A stretch of 64,000 nucleotides of DNA, taken from assembly GCA_008534395.1 (NCBI GenBank), contig SHMQ01000007.1:1-64000 (forward strand), written 5' to 3'. Made by a program: the position numbers and the translations under genes. The notes beneath the pieces are model-generated. The model worked only from the letters and a program-made list of their open reading frames with translations, did not search any database and was not told the DNA's origin. Shown piece by piece: positions 9,453 through 19,148 of the stretch (positions within the stretch are counted from its first letter, which is position 1; the number at the start of each line of letters is the position of its first letter). The stretch comes from Candidatus Acidulodesulfobacterium acidiphilum (lineage in GTDB: Bacteria > SZUA-79 > Acidulodesulfobacterales > Acidulodesulfobacteraceae).

Positions 9453-12113
9453 TTAAGATTTCACCTCTTTAATCGAAGCCTGAGCGGAGGAAATTATTGC
9501 AACCGGAACCCTGTAAGGCGAACAGCTGACATAATTAAGATTGATGCTGTGGCAAAATTCTATAGAGCTTGGGTCGCCTCCGTGTTCTCCGCATATGCCG
9601 AGTTTAATATCTTTTCTTGTTTCCTTGCCCTTCCGTACGGCAATTTTCATTAATTCGCCTACACCGCTTCTGTCTAACTCCATAAACGGATCTGTCTTAA
9701 GAATATTTTTATTAAGATAATCGGGTAAAAAAGAACCTATGTCGTCCCTTGAAAACCCGAAAGTAGTCTGTGTAAGATCGTTTGTACCGAACGAAAAAAA
9801 TTCGGCCTCGCCCGCTATTTCGTCGGCTACCATACATGCTCTCGGAAGTTCTATCATAGTTCCGACTAAGTAGTCGAGTTTAGTGCCGTATTTATTCATA
9901 ACTTCTGCAGCTTTTTTATCGACTAATTCCTTTAATAACCTTATCTCTTCATAAATCCCGACGACCGGAATCATAATTTCGGGAATAATCTTGTTGCCGT
10001 TTTTATAAAATTCGCATGCGGCTTCCATAATTGCCTGAACCTGCATTTCATATATTTCGGGATAACTTACTCCCAGACGGCAGCCTCTGTGACCAAGCAT
10101 CGGGTTGACTTCGTGTAGGGAAGCCGTCTTTGCGCTGAGCCTCTCGTATGAAATACCCATAATTTCGGATAACTCTCTTATGTCTTTTTCCGTTTTCGGA
10201 AGAAATTCATGCAGCGGCGGGTCAAGAAGCCTTATGTTTACCGAGTAGCCCTTCATTTCTTCGTATAATTCTATAAAGTCGGATTTTTGCATGGGGAGAA
10301 GCTTAGCAAGTGCTTTTTGTCTTTCCGCAGCCGTTTCGGAAAGAATCATCTCTCTGACGGCTTTTATTCTGTCGCCTTTAAAGAACATATGCTCCGTTCT
10401 GCAAAGTCCTATGCCTTCGGCTCCGTAACCGCGCGCAACTTTTGCATCCTCGGGAGTATCCGCATTTGCCCTTACGCTCAATTTTCTAAACTCATCCGCA
10501 TATTTCATTATCGTCCTGAAATCTTCGTTTATTTCCGGCGTTATCATTTTTACGTAACCGGAATAAACTTCCCCGTTGGATCCGTTTAACGTAATAATAT
10601 CTCCTATTTTTATGTTTCTGTTTCCGACTGTTATCTCCCCTTTCTTTTCGTTAATTTCAAGAACCGAACAGCCGGTAACGGCGCATTTCCCCATACCTCT
10701 CGCAACTACGGCGGCGTGGGAAGTCATGCCTCCCCTGGCGGTAAGAATACCTTCGGAAACGCTCATTCCGTGTATATCTTCGGGAGAAGTCTCCATTCTT
10801 ACCAATATTACTTTTTTGCCTTTTTTTACTTCTGCTTCCGCTTCTTCTGCCGAAAAAACCACTTCGCCGCTTGCCGCTCCGGGCGAAGCAGGAAGCCCTT
10901 TTGCTATAACGTCTTTTTTTGCGCTGAGATCTACCGCCGGATACATAAGCTGCGCTATAGAATAGGGGTCTATTCTTAAAACGGCTGTTTTTTTATCTAT
11001 CATACCTTCCTTGACCATATCTACCGCAATTTTAACCGCTGCTTTCGCCGTCCTTTTTCCCGTCCTTACCTGAAGCATGTAAAGTATGCCTTCCTGAATA
11101 GTAAACTCGAGGTCAAGCATATCTTTATAATGTTTTTCCAGCCGGCTTGCATATTCCAGAAGGTCTTTATATACTGCGGGCATAGCTTTTTCCAAAGAAA
11201 GATCTTCGGAATTTTTCTTGGAAAGTTCGTTGACGGGCTGAGGCGTCCTTATTCCCGCCACGACGTCTTCGCCCTGCGCATTAATAAGATATTCGCCGTA
11301 AAAACCGTTTTCTCCGGTAGAAGGATTTCTGGTAAACGCTACTCCGGTTGCGGAAGTTTCTCCCATATTTCCGTAAACCATAGAAACAACGTTTACTGCG
11401 GTTCCCCAGTTTTCAGGTATTTTATTGAGCTTTCTGTATGTTATAGCTCTCGGTACGTTCCAAGATTCAAAAACGGCAGAAATGCCCATCCACAACTGCT
11501 CCTCTGGATCGTCTGGAAATTTTATTCCTTTTTCTTTTTCCACGACTTTTTTAAATTCCGATACCAGATAGCGAAGATCGGCTTCATTTAATTCGTTGTC
11601 GTTTTTAACCGATTTTTCTTTCTTTTTATCTGCTAAAATAGATTCCATAATTCCGGAATCTATTCCAAGAACTACGTTTGAAAACATCTGAATAAATCTT
11701 CTGTATGTATCGTATGCAAATCTTTCGTTGCCCGATTTTTCGATAAGGCCTTTAATGGTAGTCTCGTTCAATCCGAGATTTAAAACCGTGTCCATCATTC
11801 CGGGCATCGATACCCTTGCCCCGCTTCTTACGGAAACCAACAGGGGATTTTTAGCGTCGCCGAACTTAGACCCCATTGCATCTTCCATCTTTTTTATATT
11901 TTCTTTTACCTCGCTTTTTAATTCATCGGGATATTTTTTGCCGTGTTCATAAAAATAAGTACAAACTTCCGTGGTTATCGTAAAACCGGCAGGAACTCTT
12001 ATGCCGAGGTTAGTCATCTCCGCCAAACCGGCTCCTTTTCCGCCAAGCAAATTTTTCATGGAACCATCGCCGTCCGCCTTTTTGTTGCCGAAAAAATAAA
12101 CGAATTTACCCAT
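9453..12113 (-). CDS. ppdK: Pyruvate, phosphate dikinase
   Basis: PPDK interconverts pyruvate + ATP + Pi and PEP + AMP + PPi. The 886-residue length is typical. The N-terminal nucleotide-binding domain begins GGKGAGLAEM. The phosphohistidine domain carries GGMTSHAAVVARGMGK near residue 462 with the catalytic His. The C-terminal PEP/pyruvate barrel ends with GICGEHGGDPSS near 844, which includes the active-site Cys. PPDK in place of, or beside, pyruvate kinase is common in anaerobes using PPi-linked glycolysis or gluconeogenesis, and enolase is encoded 28 kb away. It is followed closely by mfd, so readthrough is likely. Confidence 0.97.
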   Translation of the reverse strand: MGKFVYFFGNKKADGDGSMKNLLGGKGAGLAEMTNLGIRVPAGFTITTEVCTYFYEHGKKYPDELKSEVKENIKKMEDAMGSKFGDAKNPLLVSVRSGARVSMPGMMDTVLNLGLNETTIKGLIEKSGNERFAYDTYRRFIQMFSNVVLGIDSGIMESILADKKKEKSVKNDNELNEADLRYLVSEFKKVVEKEKGIKFPDDPEEQLWMGISAVFESWNVPRAITYRKLNKIPENWGTAVNVVSMVYGNMGETSATGVAFTRNPSTGENGFYGEYLINAQGEDVVAGIRTPQPVNELSKKNSEDLSLEKAMPAVYKDLLEYASRLEKHYKDMLDLEFTIQEGILYMLQVRTGKRTAKAAVKIAVDMVKEGMIDKKTAVLRIDPYSIAQLMYPAVDLSAKKDVIAKGLPASPGAASGEVVFSAEEAEAEVKKGKKVILVRMETSPEDIHGMSVSEGILTARGGMTSHAAVVARGMGKCAVTGCSVLEINEKKGEITVGNRNIKIGDIITLNGSNGEVYSGYVKMITPEINEDFRTIMKYADEFRKLSVRANADTPEDAKVARGYGAEGIGLCRTEHMFFKGDRIKAVREMILSETAAERQKALAKLLPMQKSDFIELYEEMKGYSVNIRLLDPPLHEFLPKTEKDIRELSEIMGISYERLSAKTASLHEVNPMLGHRGCRLGVSYPEIYEMQVQAIMEAACEFYKNGNKIIPEIMIPVVGIYEEIRLLKELVDKKAAEVMNKYGTKLDYLVGTMIELPRACMVADEIAGEAEFFSFGTNDLTQTTFGFSRDDIGSFLPDYLNKNILKTDPFMELDRSGVGELMKIAVRKGKETRKDIKLGICGEHGGDPSSIEFCHSINLNYVSCSPYRVPVAIISSAQASIKEVKS

Positions 12114-12174
12114 AACACTATCCTCCGAATAAATAAAAATATATTTAATATATTATTAGAATTAAAAAATATAA

Positions 12175-14295
12175 TTATAAATCTAAATTGGAAAAATCGC
12201 AAAAATTTTTAAAAAGATTCAAAATATTATTTAATAATCCGATCCTTGAATTCTTAATTTCTTCCTGTTCGGTTAAAATCATGACGCCGTCGAAGAAAGC
12301 GTTTACCGGCATGACCAATTTATGCATTTCGCTTAAAACCGTTTTAAAGTCGTTTTGTTTAAGAGATAAGATTATATCTTTGCTTACCTTTTTAAAAATT
12401 GAAATAAGCTGTTTTTCTTCATACAAAGTTAATTTTTCTTCATTAAAAACCGTTATATCGGAAAATTTGTAAGTAATATTGTTAATTCTCTTATATATCT
12501 GCGATAGTTCAAAAATCGCTTCATTTTCTTTATATTTTGAAAGAAAATCTATTTTAATAAACTCCGTATAAAAATTTTCACGAACCGAAGAATTTAATAC
12601 GGCGGCTATTTCGTCGGATTTATAACCGGACGTAAGCATAAAATTCTTAAATCTCGTATCGGCAAAATTTATAAAAGCATTTTTTAATTCTTCTTTATTT
12701 AATTTTCTATCATTAAAAAATTCTTTAAAATAAAAATCAAATGCCTTTATTAAATTAATCTTATATTTTTTATCTAAGATAATTTCTATTATGCCTATCA
12801 TAGCCCTTCGGAGATAAAAAGGGTCGGATTCTCCTGAGGGGAGTTTTTTTAGCATTACAAAAGCAAAAACCGTGTCTAATTTGTCCGCTAAAGCGCATAA
12901 AGCCGATAAATCGTTAGAGGGAAGTATTTTCTTTTTATCTCCGCCGGTTTTGGATGCCGGATAATAATGCTCTTCTATTGCGGTTGATATACGAGAGTTT
13001 TCTCCTGCCGCTTTAGCGTATATCCTGCCCATTATTCCCTGCATTTCAGGAAATTCATAAACTGCGTGGGTTGCAAGATCGAATTTTAACAAACCGGAAG
13101 CCGTTTTAAAATCGGACAAAATTTCTGCGCCGAAATTAAGTTCGTCTCCAATAAAAAGACCCAAATTTTTTATGCGTAAAGTTTTATCGAAATAGGTGCC
13201 TAAACCCTGATAAAACATTATATTTTTAGTTTCTTCGACAAAATCTGCAAGCTTTTTTTTGGTATCTTCGTTAAAAAAAAATCCCGCGTCGGCAAGTCGT
13301 GCGCTAAGTACTCTGGAATAACCGGACTTTATATTTTTTTCTAACGATTCTTTAAACTCGTTAAGAGGATTTACGTCGGCAATAGCAATAAAATTTGAAA
13401 TTAATTTGCCGCTTTTTGAAAGCGGAAAAAAACGCTGATGTTTTTTCATAACGACCGAAAGCAGTTCTTGCGGAATAGAAAGAAATTTTTCGTCGAATCC
13501 GCATAATAAAGCATAAGGAGTTTCGGTCAGTCCCACTATTTCGTCTATAAAATCTTCGCCGCATTCGGGAATATCGGCGCCGGCCGTTTTCGATATATCT
13601 TTTAATGCAGATTCTATATAATCTTTTCTTTCGATATTTTTTAGTATTATCCCGTTTGCGGATATTATATTAAAATAATCTTGAGCGCTATATATTTTTA
13701 CCGGCCTCATTTTGTATGATAAAGGCGGTTTTAAGTAAGTGCGGTTAGAGGTTTTAATGCCGCCGAAATCAAACGCCGCTGTTTTTCCGTCGAATACCGA
13801 CGTTATCCATAAAACAGGCCTTGGATAACGTATTTCCTTATCTAACCAGAACATAGTTTTTTTAAAGGGGATTTTCTTTATAAACAAAGGTATATTTTGT
13901 GCAAGCAGATCTTTTAAAAGCGCTCCTTTTATTTTCTTTTTGCATGCGGCGTAAACCCCCTTTTTTTGATTAACCGTATAGATTTTCTTATGGTCGGAAA
14001 TTCCGGTTTTTTTCATAAACTGCAAAAGAGGCTCCGCCGGAACGCCCCCATGATACGAAATATTAACAGGAGGCCCTATTATTTCTATTTCCCTGTCCGG
14101 CGATTTTGCCGGCAGTTCTTTAATAAACAATACCGTGCGTCTTGGAGTAGCGTAAGTTTCGACATGCGGTTTTTCGGCGAGAAAAAGCTCGTCGGCGAGA
14201 AAATTTTCTACTATTTTTTTTAAAGCCGGCGGTATTTTCCTCACCTCTTCGTAAGGAAGCTCGCCCGAACCTATTTCGAGTAAATATTCGCTCAA
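12175..14295 (-). CDS. glyS: Glycyl-tRNA synthetase beta subunit
   Basis: The beta subunit of the bacterial alpha2beta2 glycyl-tRNA synthetase binds tRNA. The protein is 706 residues long, as expected. It opens with the family start LLEIGSGELPYEEV and includes the HD-domain-like region GIMGRIYAKAAGE...AIEEHYYP and the LCALADKLDTVFAFV segment. A C-terminal DALR-like anticodon-binding region follows. The gene begins 26 bp after glyQ, the usual glyQ-glyS order. Note the lysine/isoleucine-rich, AT-driven composition of the C-terminal third. Confidence 0.95.
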   Translation of the reverse strand: MSEYLLEIGSGELPYEEVRKIPPALKKIVENFLADELFLAEKPHVETYATPRRTVLFIKELPAKSPDREIEIIGPPVNISYHGGVPAEPLLQFMKKTGISDHKKIYTVNQKKGVYAACKKKIKGALLKDLLAQNIPLFIKKIPFKKTMFWLDKEIRYPRPVLWITSVFDGKTAAFDFGGIKTSNRTYLKPPLSYKMRPVKIYSAQDYFNIISANGIILKNIERKDYIESALKDISKTAGADIPECGEDFIDEIVGLTETPYALLCGFDEKFLSIPQELLSVVMKKHQRFFPLSKSGKLISNFIAIADVNPLNEFKESLEKNIKSGYSRVLSARLADAGFFFNEDTKKKLADFVEETKNIMFYQGLGTYFDKTLRIKNLGLFIGDELNFGAEILSDFKTASGLLKFDLATHAVYEFPEMQGIMGRIYAKAAGENSRISTAIEEHYYPASKTGGDKKKILPSNDLSALCALADKLDTVFAFVMLKKLPSGESDPFYLRRAMIGIIEIILDKKYKINLIKAFDFYFKEFFNDRKLNKEELKNAFINFADTRFKNFMLTSGYKSDEIAAVLNSSVRENFYTEFIKIDFLSKYKENEAIFELSQIYKRINNITYKFSDITVFNEEKLTLYEEKQLISIFKKVSKDIILSLKQNDFKTVLSEMHKLVMPVNAFFDGVMILTEQEEIKNSRIGLLNNILNLFKNFCDFSNLDL

Positions 14296-14321
14296 TTTGT
14301 AATAACCCGAATTATCATAAA

Positions 14322-15221
14322 TTATTTTAAATTAGGCTTCATGTTTTTATTTTCTTCTTCTTTAGAATAAAATCCCGTATAAAGTTTTGCGCATCCTTCG
14401 GCAAGCGTCCTGACTCTCAATATATAATTCATTCTTTCGGATACGCTTATAAGCCCTCTTGCATCAAGCAAATTAAAGGCATGCGAACACTTCAGGCAAT
14501 ATTCGTAAGCAGGTTTAACTAATTCTTTCAGCCGAAAAGAAAGAAGTTTTTTCGATTCGGCTTCATATATATTGAATAAATTATAAAGCGCTTCTGCGCT
14601 TGAATATTCAAAATTATATTTGGAAAATTGGAATTCGTCGTCTTTATGTATATCGCCGTATTTAAAAGAACCGTTCCATTGCAGGTTAAAAACCGCGTCT
14701 TTATTTTGAAGGAACATGGCTATCCGCTCCAATCCGTAAGTAATTTCTATAGCCGGTTTGGAAAGTTCTATGCCTCCTATCTGCTGAAAATATGTAAACT
14801 GAGTAACTTCCATGCCGTCGAGCCAGACTTCCCATCCGAGACCCCATGCGCCGAGAGTAGGCGATTCCCAATCGTCTTCTACAAACCGGACGTCATGCAT
14901 AATAGGGTTAATATCGACGCTCTTTAAACTGTCTAAATATATCTCCTGTATGTTATCGATATACGGCTGTATAATAACTTGGAACTGATAATATTTTCCC
15001 AATCTGTTGGGATTTTGACCGTACCTCCCGTCGGTAGGCCTTCTTGACGGCTGGACATAAGCGACTCTCCAGTCCATACAATCCAAGCACTTAAGAAACG
15101 TATAGGGCGCAAATGTAGCCGCTCCTACTTCTATATCGTATGGCTGCAGAATTACGCACCCAAAGTCCGACCAGAAGTTCTGCAGATTAAATATTAGCTG
15201 TTGAAATCCCGATGTTTTAAT
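14322..15221 (-). CDS. glyQ: Glycyl-tRNA synthetase alpha subunit, ATT start codon
   Basis: Catalytic alpha subunit that activates glycine; it works with the adjacent GlyS. Key motifs are [18 protein letters not shown] and the class II core [21 protein letters not shown]. The first in-frame ATG (15086) would delete about 45 conserved residues including [16 protein letters not shown] and [11 protein letters not shown]. The frame stays open upstream to an in-frame stop near 15270 without any ATG, GTG or TTG in the proper range. An ATT codon at 15219-15221 sits 6 nt after a strong AAGGGG Shine-Dalgarno sequence (15225-15236 region) and gives 299 residues, the family's normal length. ATT is therefore the best start. 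The homology and reading are seen; the initiation codon is inferred. Confidence 0.92.
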   Translation of the reverse strand: MKTSGFQQLIFNLQNFWSDFGCVILQPYDIEVGAATFAPYTFLKCLDCMDWRVAYVQPSRRPTDGRYGQNPNRLGKYYQFQVIIQPYIDNIQEIYLDSLKSVDINPIMHDVRFVEDDWESPTLGAWGLGWEVWLDGMEVTQFTYFQQIGGIELSKPAIEITYGLERIAMFLQNKDAVFNLQWNGSFKYGDIHKDDEFQFSKYNFEYSSAEALYNLFNIYEAESKKLLSFRLKELVKPAYEYCLKCSHAFNLLDARGLISVSERMNYILRVRTLAEGCAKLYTGFYSKEEENKNMKPNLK

Positions 15222-15261
15222 AGACTTCCCCTTTTTAAAGTAAAATTGAATTAAAATTATA

Positions 15262-16203
15262 CTAAAGGGCTAACATATTTTCAATAGATTTTCTTGCCTT
15301 GATTCTAACGTCTTCAGGAATTTTAATAATATTCTTCATCTGAGCCAATGAATTAATAACATCGTCCAAATGCGTTTTTTTCATATTAGGACAGACTAAA
15401 CCATTATTTGACGGAATAAATACTTTGCCGGGATTTTCTTTCTTCATTTTATACATTATGCCCCTTTCGGTTCCGATAATAAAATATTTTGCGGTTGATT
15501 CCCTGACAAATTTATACATGCCGGAAGTAGATGAAACATGGTCGGCAACATCGATAGTTTCGGGTGAAGATTCCGGATGGGCTACAAACACGGCTCCAGG
15601 ATATTTTTGTTTAAGAACTTTGATATCTTCCGGCGTAGTTCTTTTATGCGGCGGACAGTAACCCGGCCAGTTTATAACTTCTTTGTCGGTAAACCTTTGA
15701 ACGTAACTTCCTAAATTTTTATCGGGAACCATTATCGCTCTTTTAGAGCTTAACGAGTTAACGACTTTAACGGCGTTAGCCGAAGTACAGCAAATATCGG
15801 AAACGGCTTTGCATTCCGCAGACGTGTTGACGTAAGCAACGACGGGGGCATCGGGATAATCTTTTTTTAAGTTAAGAATATCTTGCGCCGTTATCATGTC
15901 AACCATTGGACAGCCGGCATTTTCGTTTGGAAGAATGACGGTTTTTTCCGGATTCATAATAGCCGCGCTTTCCGCCATAAATCTTACGCCGCAAAAAACT
16001 ATTATATCGGCATCGGTTTTATTAGCTTTTATAGAAAGTTCAAGCGAATCTCCTTGAAAATCGGCAATTTCTTGTATTTCGTCCCTCTGATAGTTATGGG
16101 CAAGCAATATTGCATTTTTTTTTCTTAAAAGTTCTTTTAAAAACTTTTGTTTGTATTTTACCGAGCCGGAATTTTCTTCTTTATTTTCGTCGTTATTATT
16201 CAT
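15262..16203 (-). CDS. nadA: Quinolinate synthase A
   Basis: NadA condenses iminoaspartate with dihydroxyacetone phosphate to quinolinate, the precursor of NAD. It uses an oxygen-sensitive [4Fe-4S] cluster. The 313-residue protein has the family opening [27 protein letters not shown]. The three cluster-type cysteines lie at about residues 97 (AGCPMVD), 136 (CCTSAN) and 269 ([10 protein letters not shown]). Related features are [11 protein letters not shown] and STSGMYKFV. No nadB or nadC is nearby. It heads the long leftward run, and its promoter should lie in the 16204-16451 gap shared with divergent trpS. Confidence 0.96.
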   Translation of the reverse strand: MNNNDENKEENSGSVKYKQKFLKELLRKKNAILLAHNYQRDEIQEIADFQGDSLELSIKANKTDADIIVFCGVRFMAESAAIMNPEKTVILPNENAGCPMVDMITAQDILNLKKDYPDAPVVAYVNTSAECKAVSDICCTSANAVKVVNSLSSKRAIMVPDKNLGSYVQRFTDKEVINWPGYCPPHKRTTPEDIKVLKQKYPGAVFVAHPESSPETIDVADHVSSTSGMYKFVRESTAKYFIIGTERGIMYKMKKENPGKVFIPSNNGLVCPNMKKTHLDDVINSLAQMKNIIKIPEDVRIKARKSIENMLAL

Positions 16204-16401
16204 ATTTGACCTTATATATAGCCGCGAATTAAAATTTAACGTTTATATCTATATTTAAATTTAATCCTATTGGGCGTTTTATTTACATCAGTTTATTATA
16301 TTATTTAATACATTTTTTATTGTTATTATAGCAATAGAGATTTTTAACTTGTTTATAATATTATAACATAATATAATCTAAAGTTAAAAATCAATTTGTG
16401 G

Positions 16402-16428
16402 CGGGGACAGAATTGAATTCTGTCCCCG
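16402..16428. repeat. Palindromic repeat, family A copy 1
   Basis: Perfect 13-bp arms (cggggacagaatt / aattctgtccccg) around a single central base. The flank aatttgtgg lies on the left, the reverse complement of the ccacaaaat tail that follows copies 3 and 4, so this copy is in the opposite orientation. It lies between the divergent nadA and trpS and just upstream of trpS. It resembles the GACAGAATT-type REP palindromes linked to Y1 (RAYT) transposases, an association known from other genomes and not shown here. Confidence 0.8.
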
Positions 16429-16451
16429 TGTTTAAAAAAGGAATTAAAATT

Positions 16452-17492
16452 ATGGATTTAAAAACCGACAATTCGGCAATAGCCGACGAATCAAAATACA
16501 AATACAAAAGAATATTGACCGGGGACAGGCCTACAGGACCTCTTCATCTGGGACATTACGCAGGTTCTTTAAAGAACAGGGTAAAGCTTCAGTATAAATA
16601 CGAAACTTTTATTTTAATAGCAGATATCCAAGCTCTGACTACTAATTTCGAACATCCGGAAAAACTTAAAGAAAATATCTTTCTTGTAGCATTGGACTAT
16701 CTTTCGGCGGGAATAGACCCGACAATATCCACTATTGCGATACAGTCTATGATACCGGAAATTTCGGAACTGACGACTTTTTTTTCGATGCTTGTTTCGG
16801 TAAACCCCTTAAGACATAATCCTACCATTAAAACCGAGGCTAAAGAAAGAGGCTACAAAGAATTAACTTACGGATTTCTTGGTTATCCGGTAAGCCAGAC
16901 CGCAGATATAGCAGTTTTTAAAGCAGACCTGGTGCCGGTTGGTATAGACCAACTTCCCCATATCGAAATAGCAAGAAAAATAGTAAGAAAATTTAACGAA
17001 TTATATTCCGGCAAACTCATAGAGCCTTTCGCACTTATAGGCGAATCCCCAAAACTCGTCGGGCTTGACGGAAATTTAAAAATGAGCAAATCATACGGAA
17101 ACGCTATAAATCTTTCTGACGATTTCGATTCCGTTAAAAATAAAATTAAATCGGCGCTAACGGACAAAAACAGAATTCACCCGACCGACAAAGGCAATCC
17201 CGATATATGTACTATATTCTCTTACCACAAGGCTTTTTCAGGCGGCGATTTAATTAATGAAACCGAATACAACTGTGAAAACGGAAAAATAGGATGCGTA
17301 AAATGCAAAGAGAATCTGTTCAATGTTATTAAATCTTTATTAGAACCTATGAATGAGCGTAGAAACCGTTATCTAAAAAACAAAGACGAAGTGTGGGATA
17401 TACTGTTTGACGGAACTAAAAAATCCCGAATAATCGCTTCCGAAACGATAAAAGAAGTTAAAAATTCAATGGAAATATTGTATAATAAATAA
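16452..17492 (+). CDS. trpS: Tryptophanyl-tRNA synthetase
   Basis: Class I aminoacyl-tRNA synthetase charging tRNA-Trp. The HIGH motif appears as HLGH near residue 31 within TGDRPTGPLHLGHYAGS, and KMSKS appears near 209 (LKMSKSYGNAI). The ATG at 16452 is preferred over an in-frame GTG at 16398, because the latter would translate straight through a palindromic repeat while AAGGA lies about 10 bp before 16452. This gives 346 residues. The C-terminal half has CVKCKENL, a CxxC pair possibly binding metal, as seen in some TrpS proteins. Confidence 0.95.
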   Translation: MDLKTDNSAIADESKYKYKRILTGDRPTGPLHLGHYAGSLKNRVKLQYKYETFILIADIQALTTNFEHPEKLKENIFLVALDYLSAGIDPTISTIAIQSMIPEISELTTFFSMLVSVNPLRHNPTIKTEAKERGYKELTYGFLGYPVSQTADIAVFKADLVPVGIDQLPHIEIARKIVRKFNELYSGKLIEPFALIGESPKLVGLDGNLKMSKSYGNAINLSDDFDSVKNKIKSALTDKNRIHPTDKGNPDICTIFSYHKAFSGGDLINETEYNCENGKIGCVKCKENLFNVIKSLLEPMNERRNRYLKNKDEVWDILFDGTKKSRIIASETIKEVKNSMEILYNK

Positions 17493-17545
17493 ATATTAAT
17501 ATTTTTATTTTCAAAAAAATTTTAAAAAATGGAGGCATAAGTATT

Positions 17546-17923
17546 ATGGCAAACAAACTTTTTATAATGCTTCAAAACACTTCCCCTTCAAATCCTCATG
17601 CTCTCGGAGCCCCTTTTTTCCAGGCGGCGGCGGCGGCGGTAATGGATTACGAAGTAGAAATTGTCCTGACGGCGGATGCGGGTCTTTTAATGAAAAAAGG
17701 CGTTGCAGAAAATCTCAGGGCGAAAGAAGGTAGTCCTAAATCGATATACGATTTCATAAAAGACGCCTATAATGCGGGAGTCGTTTTTAAAGTCTGCACT
17801 CCGGCATTAGAATTAAACGACTTCACCAAAGATGATTTGATTGAAGAATGCAGCGGCGTAGTAGGCGGAGCATACGTAGTTCAAATGGTTATGGACGATA
17901 ACGTAAAAACGCTTTCGTATTAA
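17546..17923 (+). CDS. DsrE-like sulfur-relay family protein
   Basis: A 125-residue cytoplasmic protein of the DsrE/DsrF-like fold (KLFIMLQNTSP...AAAAVMDYEVEIVLTADAGLLMKKG...VCTPALELNDFTKDDL). It has two cysteines, near residues 91 and 107, that could carry persulfide. DsrE/TusD relatives move sulfur between proteins during sulfur oxidation or thiouridine synthesis, and many homologs have unknown roles. A good GGAGG precedes the ATG. A family A palindrome follows 8 bp after the stop. No dsr genes are in the window, so the sulfur role is inferred from family only. Confidence 0.7.
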   Translation: MANKLFIMLQNTSPSNPHALGAPFFQAAAAAVMDYEVEIVLTADAGLLMKKGVAENLRAKEGSPKSIYDFIKDAYNAGVVFKVCTPALELNDFTKDDLIEECSGVVGGAYVVQMVMDDNVKTLSY

Positions 17924-17928
17924 TAACT

Positions 17929-17957
17929 ATGGTGACAGAATTCAATTCTGGCACCAT
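17929..17957. repeat. Palindromic repeat, family A copy 2
   Basis: Arms of 14 bp (atggtgacagaatt / aattctggcaccat) with one mismatch around a single central base, followed by gcaaaatgg. It lies between the convergent DsrE-like gene and trxB, where it could also serve as a bidirectional hairpin. The core (cagaatt-N-aattctg) matches copies 1 and 4. Confidence 0.75.
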
Positions 17958-17974
17958 TGCAAAATGGAAAAGCC

Positions 17975-18889
17975 TTAACATACGTCGCAAATAAATTCTT
18001 CTGCCGCTGTTGCCGCAAGAGCGCCTTCGCCGACCGCGGTAGCAACCTGAAGCAGTTTCTTGGAATGGGCATCGCCTGCGCAAAATACTCCGGGCATTGA
18101 CGTCATTAGCGTATAAGGATCTGTTTTGATAAAACCGTATTCGTCTTTTTCTATATTTTTAAGGAAAGACGTTTGAGGGCTAATGCCGATAAAAATAAAA
18201 ACTCCTTTAACGGGGACCGTCGTTCTTTCTTTAGTTTTAACGCTTTCTATAGTTATAGATTCTACGGTTTTATCTCCGTTGATAGAAACTGGAATATGCT
18301 CTAATTGCATAATTACGTTCTTTGCATTATGAAGCCTTTCCTGAATTATTTTTTCAGCCCTAAATTCCTTTCTTCTGTGAATTAAAGTCACCGATTTAAC
18401 TATTTTAGTCAAATAGTTAGCCTCTTTTAAAGCGGCATCCCCGCCGCCGACTACTGCTATATCCTGGTCTTTAAAAAAAGGGCCGTCGCAGGTGGCGCAG
18501 TATGATACGCCTCTTCCGGTAAACTCTCTTTCGCCTGGTATATTAAGCCTTTTAGGCGATGCCCCTACCGTTATAATAACAGTTTTAGTCTGATAATTTT
18601 CATTAACGCCTCTTAAGGTTTTATATTCGCCGTCGTCGGATATGTCTTTTATTTCGTCGTATATAATTTGCAAGCCCAGTCCTTTAGCGTGTTCTTCAAA
18701 TTTCTGCATTAACTCTACGCCGGAAAGAGAAGGAAATCCCGGATAATTTTCTATATTATCCGTAAGAGCTATCTGACCGCCTACGGCCATTTTTTCTATC
18801 AGGACAATGTTAAGGCGCGCTCTTAAGGCATATATAGCGGCCGACAATCCGGCGGGTCCGCCGCCGATTATAACTAAATCGTAAATCAT
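17975..18889 (-). CDS. trxB: Thioredoxin-disulfide reductase
   Basis: NADPH- and FAD-dependent reductase that recycles thioredoxin. The FAD motif is VIIGGGPAGLSAA at the N-terminus. The redox-active CATC lies near residue 133 (SYCATCDGPFF). The NADPH motif is VVGGGDAALKEA, and the FAD-binding end is GVFCAGD. The start at 18889 has a good AAAGGAGG 8 nt upstream; a longer frame starting at 18958 would run into a repeat element and is rejected. This yields 304 residues. The C-terminus adds an uncommon pair of cysteines (ICDVC). Confidence 0.95.
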   Translation of the reverse strand: MIYDLVIIGGGPAGLSAAIYALRARLNIVLIEKMAVGGQIALTDNIENYPGFPSLSGVELMQKFEEHAKGLGLQIIYDEIKDISDDGEYKTLRGVNENYQTKTVIITVGASPKRLNIPGEREFTGRGVSYCATCDGPFFKDQDIAVVGGGDAALKEANYLTKIVKSVTLIHRRKEFRAEKIIQERLHNAKNVIMQLEHIPVSINGDKTVESITIESVKTKERTTVPVKGVFIFIGISPQTSFLKNIEKDEYGFIKTDPYTLMTSMPGVFCAGDAHSKKLLQVATAVGEGALAATAAEEFICDVC

Positions 18890-18938
18890 CAGAAAATCCT
18901 CCTTTGTATTATAAATATTTAAAAATATTGGAAAAAAC

Positions 18939-19008
18939 GTCAGATTAATTTTCCGCAATACACTTTATATATTAATTGACCTTAACAAAAGCGGAAAAAA
19001 AATCTGAC
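18939..19008. repeat. GTCAGATT-type inverted repeat, family B copy 1
   Basis: An 18-nt arm gtcagattaattttccgc (18939-18956) pairs with gcggaaaaaaaatctgac (18991-19008), with two mismatches and a 34-nt loop. A pyrimidine run (acctttttcttt) follows. Copy 2 at 34663-34733 has the same ends and almost the same total length, so this looks like a small dispersed element and not a simple terminator. It lies between divergent trxB and the APC permease. The remaining gap to 19148 shows nothing else clear. Confidence 0.7.
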
Positions 19009-19148
19009 ACCTTTTTCTTTAAAACATTTTATTATAACTTAAACATTCTATCGGCAATTTTGGAAATATTTTTATTGTTGTTTTATTAGAAAATGATTAA
19101 TATAATACATTAAATCATATTGTATTTTTTAAATCAAATAATGAAACG

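Noticed and set aside
16398-16451. In-frame GTG that would extend trpS by 18 residues
   Set aside because: It lies before and reads through a palindromic repeat; the ATG at 16452 has a better ribosome site and fits family length.
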